From contig JBLHLB010000107.1 in assembly GCA_047618505.1 (NCBI GenBank), positions 1-11,173 of the forward strand: 11,173 nt of DNA, written 5' to 3'. Numbering within the stretch: the first letter of the stretch is position 1; each line of letters begins with the position of its first letter. The translations under genes were made by a program, and so were the position numbers. Below the pieces are notes generated by a model. It was given only the letters and a program-made list of their open reading frames with translations. It had not been told where the DNA came from and made no database searches. This document shows positions 7,687 to 11,173 of this stretch, piece after piece. The DNA comes from JBLHLB01 sp047618505 (GTDB taxonomy: Bacteria; Planctomycetota; UBA1135; GCA-002686595).

Positions 7687-7914
7687 TCAGGCTCCCATAC
7701 GGGCAAACTCGGCGTTCAGCCGATCAACGATCTGCTGGGCCCGGACACGTGTCGCACAGATGTCAATGCGTACCGTGTTCAACTCGTTGTTCGAGGGATG
7801 CGCCTTGTCCTTGCCTGCCTCGAAGGAGTAAGCCGCGGGCGCCTGGGTGTCATGCACACCGTAGGCAAACCCGAGGTCACTCACCACGTAGCGCTTGCGC
7901 TTCTGAGAAGTCAT
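7687..7914 (-). CDS. Small hypothetical protein, 75 aa
   Basis: I do not recognise this family. The protein starts MTSQKRKRYVVSDLGF, has a polar middle (GKDKAHPSNNELNTVRIDIC) and ends in a probable amphipathic helix (ATRVRAQQIVDRLNAEFARM). It has no signal peptide and no membrane segment, and only one cysteine (C53), so it looks like a small soluble cytoplasmic protein. Codon choice is like that of its neighbours, with mostly G or C in third position, which supports real coding. Its TGA (7687-7689) is 7 bases before the ATG of the phosphodiesterase, suggesting translational coupling. No clear Shine-Dalgarno precedes its ATG. It could be an accessory factor for the membrane enzyme or a stand-alone conserved protein. 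Confidence 0.68.
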   Translation of the reverse strand: MTSQKRKRYVVSDLGFAYGVHDTQAPAAYSFEAGKDKAHPSNNELNTVRIDICATRVRAQQIVDRLNAEFARMGA

Positions 7915-7988
7915 TGTCGTTGCTAAAAGTGCCTGGAAGAAGGGGAGCCGATCGAGCTAATCCGGCCCTGTGTGTAGCGGCCCGGCAA

Positions 7989-8004
7989 GCCCCAGGAATG
8001 GGGC
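7989..8004 (-). terminator. Hairpin just after the gcdH stop
   Basis: A perfect 6-bp stem (gcccca/tggggc) with a 4-base loop lies 7 bases beyond the gcdH stop codon. On the minus strand it is followed by TTGCCGGG, not a T-run, so it is not a classic intrinsic terminator. It may stabilise the 3' end of the message or attenuate read-through into the small gene. Confidence 0.3.
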
Positions 8005-8011
8005 GGGATTC

Positions 8012-9184
8012 CTAGCGATAAGCCGAAATGCCAGTCAAGTGCGCGCCGATCGCCAAAGTGTGAATGTCGTGCGTACCCTCGTAGGTGATGACCGACTCCA
8101 GGTTGCACATGTGGCGTCCCGTGTGATATTCGAGCGTCACGCCGTTGGCCCCAAGCATATCGCGCAGAGTCCGCGCCGCACGTAGGGCCATATCGCAGTT
8201 GTTCCGCTTGGCCATAGACACGTGAAAGGGCTGCATCGTGCCAGCATCCTTCATGCGCCCCAGGCGCAGGGCCAGGAGCTGGCCCAGGGTGATGTCGGTC
8301 GCCACGTCCGCCAGTTTTTTCTGGGGGATCTGGTAGCTAGCCAGGGGCTTATCGAAAACGATTCGATCCTTGGAATAGCGAATAGCCTCGTCGATCACCG
8401 CAGTGGCCGCGCCGAGAACACCCCAGGCGATGCCGTAGCGCGCCTGGGTCAAGCAACCCAGGGGACCCTTAAGGCCCTTGACGTTGGGCAAGATCGAGTC
8501 GGGACCGACGTAGACATCCTGCAGAACCAATTCTGATGTAACCGAAGCTCGCAAGCTCCACTTGTGCTTTTGCTCGGGCGCCGAAAAGCCTTCGGCATCA
8601 CCGGGCACGATGAATCCTCGCACTGCACCTTCGTCATCGCGGGCCCAGAAGATCGCGATGTCGCAACCGGTGCCGTTCGTAATCCACATTTTGCGACCGT
8701 TCAGAACGTAGCCGTCGCCTTTCTTCTTCGCCGTGGACAGCATGCCAGCGGGGTTCGAACCGAAGTCCGGCTCCGTCAGCCCGAAGCATCCGATGGCCTG
8801 ACCGGAGGAAAGCAGCGGCAGCCACTTCTTCTTCTGTTCCTCGGAGCCGTAGGCAAAGATCGGGTACATGACCAGGGAGCCCTGGACGGAGACGAAACTG
8901 CGCAGGCCGGAGTCGCCGCGCTCAAGCTCCTGGCAAATCAAGCCATAGGTCACGGAGTTCATCCCCGCGCCGCCGTACTCCTCGGGGATCGTCGGTCCGA
9001 AGACCCCCAGTTCACCCAGCTCAGGAACGAGCTCCTTGGGGAAGGTGCCGGCCTCCCAGTGCTCCATGATTTTGGGCATGAATCGCTCGCCGACCCAGCT
9101 GCGTACGGCGTCCCGCACCATCAGCTCCTCTTCGGAGAATTGGTCGTCGAGGTTGAAGAAGTCGAGTTGCGTGTAGGGATCCAT
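8012..9184 (-). CDS. gcdH: Glutaryl-CoA dehydrogenase (acyl-CoA dehydrogenase family)
   Basis: FAD enzyme that oxidises and decarboxylates glutaryl-CoA to crotonyl-CoA in lysine, tryptophan and aromatic degradation, passing electrons to electron-transfer flavoprotein. Its 390 residues match the usual family length. The substrate-binding segment LRSFVSVQGSLVMYPIFAYG (94-113), with R95-S96, is diagnostic of glutaryl-CoA dehydrogenases rather than other acyl-CoA dehydrogenases. Other motifs are CFGLTEPDFGS (133-143), the flavin-site WITNG (167-171), RYGIAWGVLGA (249-259), and YEGTHDI with the catalytic base E369. The C terminus LTGISAYR also resembles the human enzyme's ending. The ATG at 9184 gives a normal N terminus (MDPYTQLDFFNLDDQFSEEE), though no clear Shine-Dalgarno is seen. 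Whether it is decarboxylating was not proven, but Y368-E369 fits that form. It is divergent from metG and 97 bases upstream of the small gene. Confidence 0.95.
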   Translation of the reverse strand: MDPYTQLDFFNLDDQFSEEELMVRDAVRSWVGERFMPKIMEHWEAGTFPKELVPELGELGVFGPTIPEEYGGAGMNSVTYGLICQELERGDSGLRSFVSVQGSLVMYPIFAYGSEEQKKKWLPLLSSGQAIGCFGLTEPDFGSNPAGMLSTAKKKGDGYVLNGRKMWITNGTGCDIAIFWARDDEGAVRGFIVPGDAEGFSAPEQKHKWSLRASVTSELVLQDVYVGPDSILPNVKGLKGPLGCLTQARYGIAWGVLGAATAVIDEAIRYSKDRIVFDKPLASYQIPQKKLADVATDITLGQLLALRLGRMKDAGTMQPFHVSMAKRNNCDMALRAARTLRDMLGANGVTLEYHTGRHMCNLESVITYEGTHDIHTLAIGAHLTGISAYR

Positions 9185-9231
9185 CGAAGAGCGGAATTCT
9201 GCCAGCGATCGGCCGGCCGTTGGTCCAGGTT

Positions 9232-9258
9232 CACGGAGTCAAAAAAGAAGGCTCCGTG
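9232..9258. repeat. Inverted repeat CACGGAG-13-CTCCGTG upstream of gcdH
   Basis: Perfect 7-bp arms at 9232-9238 and 9252-9258 flank a 13-base, purine-rich centre (tcaaaaaagaagg). It starts 48 bases ahead of the gcdH start. It could be an operator for a dimeric regulator or a hairpin in the gcdH leader RNA; the sequence does not decide between these. Confidence 0.4.
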
Positions 9259-9419
9259 GAGAGTTAGCGCGCCTGGGGGTGACCGCGAAGTGTAGCAGAC
9301 CGGGGCGTCCCCGAAACAAGGGATGGGGAGTCCTCTGGCCGGAGACGCCGCCGGCCCCGTAGGATCCCCTCTCCACCCCCATTGGCCCTCCGGCCAGGTC
9401 CGGGGCACGGCCAGCATTT

Positions 9420-9423
9420 GAGG
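9420..9423 (+). promoter_or_regulatory. Shine-Dalgarno GAGG that fixes the metG start
   Basis: GAGG (within TTTGAGGA) lies 6 bases before the TTG at 9430. This supports 9430 as the start rather than the in-frame TTG codons at 9382 and 9418. The first of these would add 16 residues of poor-complexity leader not expected in this enzyme. Confidence 0.55.
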
Positions 9424-9429
9424 ACCCCC

Positions 9430-11130
9430 TTGGCACGTTATCTCGTTACCAGCGCTCTCCCATACGCCAACGGCCCGATCCACTTCGGGCACGTCATCGG
9501 CGCCTATCTCCCCGCGGATGTGTACGTTCGCACCCTCAGGCGCCTCGGTGAAGAGGTCCTCTATGTCTGCGGAGCCGACGAGCATGGGGTAGCGATCACC
9601 GTCAACGCCGATCGCGACGGCGTCGAATACGACGCCTACGCAGCTCGCTGGCGGGACGAGATTAAGGGCACCTTTGACAATTTCGGGATCGAGTTCGACA
9701 TTTGGTCGGGCACCTCAAAGAGCCCGAGCCACTCGGAGCTCTCGCAGGATTTCTTCCGGCGTCTGCACGCTGGCGGCTATCTGGACGAGCGCACGACAGA
9801 GCAACTCTACTGTGCCACCGACGAGCGCTTCCTTGCGGATCGCCATGTGGTCGGCACCTGCTACGAGTGCGGCCATGAGAAGGCACGCGGCGATGAGTGC
9901 CCCAAGTGCGCAACCTGGCTCGACCCCCTGCGCTTGATTTCCCCGCGCTGCGCGACCTGCGGGAATGAACCAGAGCTACGCAGCACAACCCACTGGTACC
10001 TTGATCTGCCCAAGCTTCGCGACGAGCACATCGGCGAGTGGTTCAAGCAACACCCCTGGAAGCCCAACGTCGAGGCTTTCGTCGGTCGCATGTTCAAGGA
10101 TCTGCATGCGCGTCCGATCACGCGAGACCTCAGTTGGGGTATCCCGGTGCCGCCGGAGATCGCCGGTGACGCCGTGGGTAAAGTCCTCTACGTCTGGTTC
10201 GATGCCCCCATTGGGTATGCCTCATTCACTCGCGATTGGGCCGAAGAACAGGGCCAGCCAGAGCTCTTCGAGCGATTCTGGAAGGATCCCGAGACACGCC
10301 TGGTGCACTTCATTGGCAAGGACAACATCCCCTTCCACTGCTTGATCTTCCCCAGCATGCTTTGGGGAGCGAAGGACAACTACATCATGCCCTGGAAGGT
10401 TCCGGCCATGGAGTTCTACAACCTCCAGGGCAAGAAGTTCAGCACAAGCGAAGAGTGGGTCGTTCCCCTGGACACATTCTTTGATCGCTATGACCGCGAT
10501 TGCGCTCGCTTCCACCTACTTTCCAGCGCGCCCGAGAATTCCGACTCCGAGTTTCGCTGGGAGGATTTCCAAGGGACTGTCAATGAGCTCGCGGACAAGA
10601 TCGGAAATCTTGTGACGCGCGTTCTACGTTTCAGCGCGAAGCACTTCGGCGGCGTGGTTCCCAGCGTGGACCCGGCCCATGTCGAGGAGCTAGACCGCAT
10701 CCTCCTGTCGGAGTGTGGAGAGATCCACGACCCCGCCGAACACATCCTTGAGAACCGCTACCGGCGCGCCTCCGAGGCCCTCTTGGCAAACGCCAGTGTA
10801 GGCAACGTCTTCATCGATCGCATGGCCCCTTGGTCCCTGCGCAAGACGGATCCCGCCATGGCCGCAAGTGTTCTGGGAACTGCCTGCGAATGGATCGCAC
10901 TCCTGGCCCGCTGGGCTACTCCCTTCATGCCCGACAAGGCCGAGCTGCTCTGGGGCATGCTCGGTGCCGAGGGCCAAGCCGTGGACACTCCCTGGCCCAC
11001 AGCACCGCAGCAGGGTGACTGGCGCTCCCTTGGTTCCCCCGCATTAGGCGAGATCGTGGGTCCCTTCCAGAAGATCACAGACGAGGAAATTGCGGCGGAA
11101 GTGGAAGCCCTCCGCGGCACACCCGACTGA
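9430..11130 (+). CDS. metG: Methionine--tRNA ligase (methionyl-tRNA synthetase)
   Basis: Class I synthetase that charges tRNA-Met with methionine in the cytoplasm. From the TTG at 9430 it is 566 residues and begins MARYLVTSALPYANGPIHFG. The HIGH motif is HFGH (18-21). The KMSKS loop is the variant KFSTS (336-340), in YNLQGKKFSTSEEW. A cysteine-rich zinc knuckle has CxxC pairs at C144/C147, C157/C160 and C174/C177. Other family blocks are LSWGIPVP, VWFDAPIGY and HFIGKDNIPFHCLIFP, with an anticodon-binding helix region (NVFIDRMAPWSLRK) near the C terminus. It ends FQKITDEEIAAEVEAL and lacks the C-terminal tRNA-binding (Trbp111/EMAPII-like) domain that makes the E. coli enzyme about 110 residues longer. 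It is essential and usually single copy. The gene stands alone and diverges from gcdH. Confidence 0.96.
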   Translation: MARYLVTSALPYANGPIHFGHVIGAYLPADVYVRTLRRLGEEVLYVCGADEHGVAITVNADRDGVEYDAYAARWRDEIKGTFDNFGIEFDIWSGTSKSPSHSELSQDFFRRLHAGGYLDERTTEQLYCATDERFLADRHVVGTCYECGHEKARGDECPKCATWLDPLRLISPRCATCGNEPELRSTTHWYLDLPKLRDEHIGEWFKQHPWKPNVEAFVGRMFKDLHARPITRDLSWGIPVPPEIAGDAVGKVLYVWFDAPIGYASFTRDWAEEQGQPELFERFWKDPETRLVHFIGKDNIPFHCLIFPSMLWGAKDNYIMPWKVPAMEFYNLQGKKFSTSEEWVVPLDTFFDRYDRDCARFHLLSSAPENSDSEFRWEDFQGTVNELADKIGNLVTRVLRFSAKHFGGVVPSVDPAHVEELDRILLSECGEIHDPAEHILENRYRRASEALLANASVGNVFIDRMAPWSLRKTDPAMAASVLGTACEWIALLARWATPFMPDKAELLWGMLGAEGQAVDTPWPTAPQQGDWRSLGSPALGEIVGPFQKITDEEIAAEVEALRGTPD

Positions 11131-11173
11131 GCTTCAATAGGCAGCAGACCCGGTCCATAGGCCCGGTCAACGG

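Larger units (their letters stand above)
9185..9429. promoter_or_regulatory. Divergent gcdH/metG intergenic region
   Basis: These 245 bases must hold the promoters for both gcdH (left) and metG (right), but I find no convincing -35/-10 pair on either strand. The region is rich in dyads: a 10-bp palindrome cggccggccg (9210-9219), an inverted repeat with an A-rich loop (9232-9258), a 6-bp stem ggccgg/ccggcc with an 8-base loop (9337-9356), and a 5-bp stem tggcc/ggcca with a 4-base loop (9383-9396). Confidence 0.6.

Noticed and set aside
9274..9294. T-box-like sequence ahead of metG (ggggtgaccgcg)
   Set aside because: It resembles the TGGNACCGCG core but lacks the TGGN element in the right order. 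No specifier loop or terminator is visible, and T-boxes are mainly a Firmicutes feature.
9121..9585. 154-codon minus-strand frame across the gcdH/metG intergenic region
   Set aside because: It overlaps the starts of both real genes in other frames and has no domain or credible start site.
11131..11173. Possible metG terminator
   Set aside because: The tail has a direct repeat of cccggtc but no stable inverted repeat with a T-run within the 43 bases available.

Overview
The window is bacterial and GC-rich, with dense protein-coding DNA, mostly good third-position GC codon use and non-ATG starts. The gene content is an assembly-line peptide synthetase, a membrane-anchored alkaline-phosphatase-superfamily enzyme ending in the RLRxxGYV style, glutaryl-CoA dehydrogenase, and a short methionyl-tRNA synthetase with a KFSTS loop. 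This would suit a Planctomycetota-, Myxococcota- or Acidobacteriota-like environmental bacterium. The phylum is inference and cannot be settled by eye.

Layout. Four genes lie on the minus strand and read from right to left: glutaryl-CoA dehydrogenase (9184 to 8012), a 75-residue unknown protein (7914 to 7687), a five-helix membrane phosphodiesterase/phosphatase (7679 to 5757), and the first 1800 codons of a nonribosomal peptide synthetase (NRPS, 5402 to the left edge). The NRPS frame was translated by hand and is open without a stop or frameshift. Its domain order is C-A-PCP-C-A, with the second A domain cut by the window edge just after core motif A3. On the plus strand, metG (9430 to 11130) diverges from the dehydrogenase across a 245-base, hairpin-rich intergenic region. 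A second gene-free stretch of 354 bases separates the phosphodiesterase from the NRPS; it carries a 15-bp tandem repeat and a weak candidate promoter.

How the genes fit together. The NRPS is the only obvious natural-product gene, and its 5' end lies inside the window. No NRPS or PKS gene lies upstream of it within the window, so it may be the first synthetase of its cluster. Its first residue-selecting pocket can be read in full and resembles threonine-activating domains. The small gene and the phosphodiesterase are only 7 bases apart and probably co-transcribed. metG and gcdH look like ordinary housekeeping and catabolic genes that mark the edge of the cluster. I see no mobile elements, CRISPR arrays, tRNA or rRNA genes. 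I find no clearly undescribed system. The most unusual points are the HHIISEG active site of the first C domain, the atypical second A domain, and the small unknown gene.
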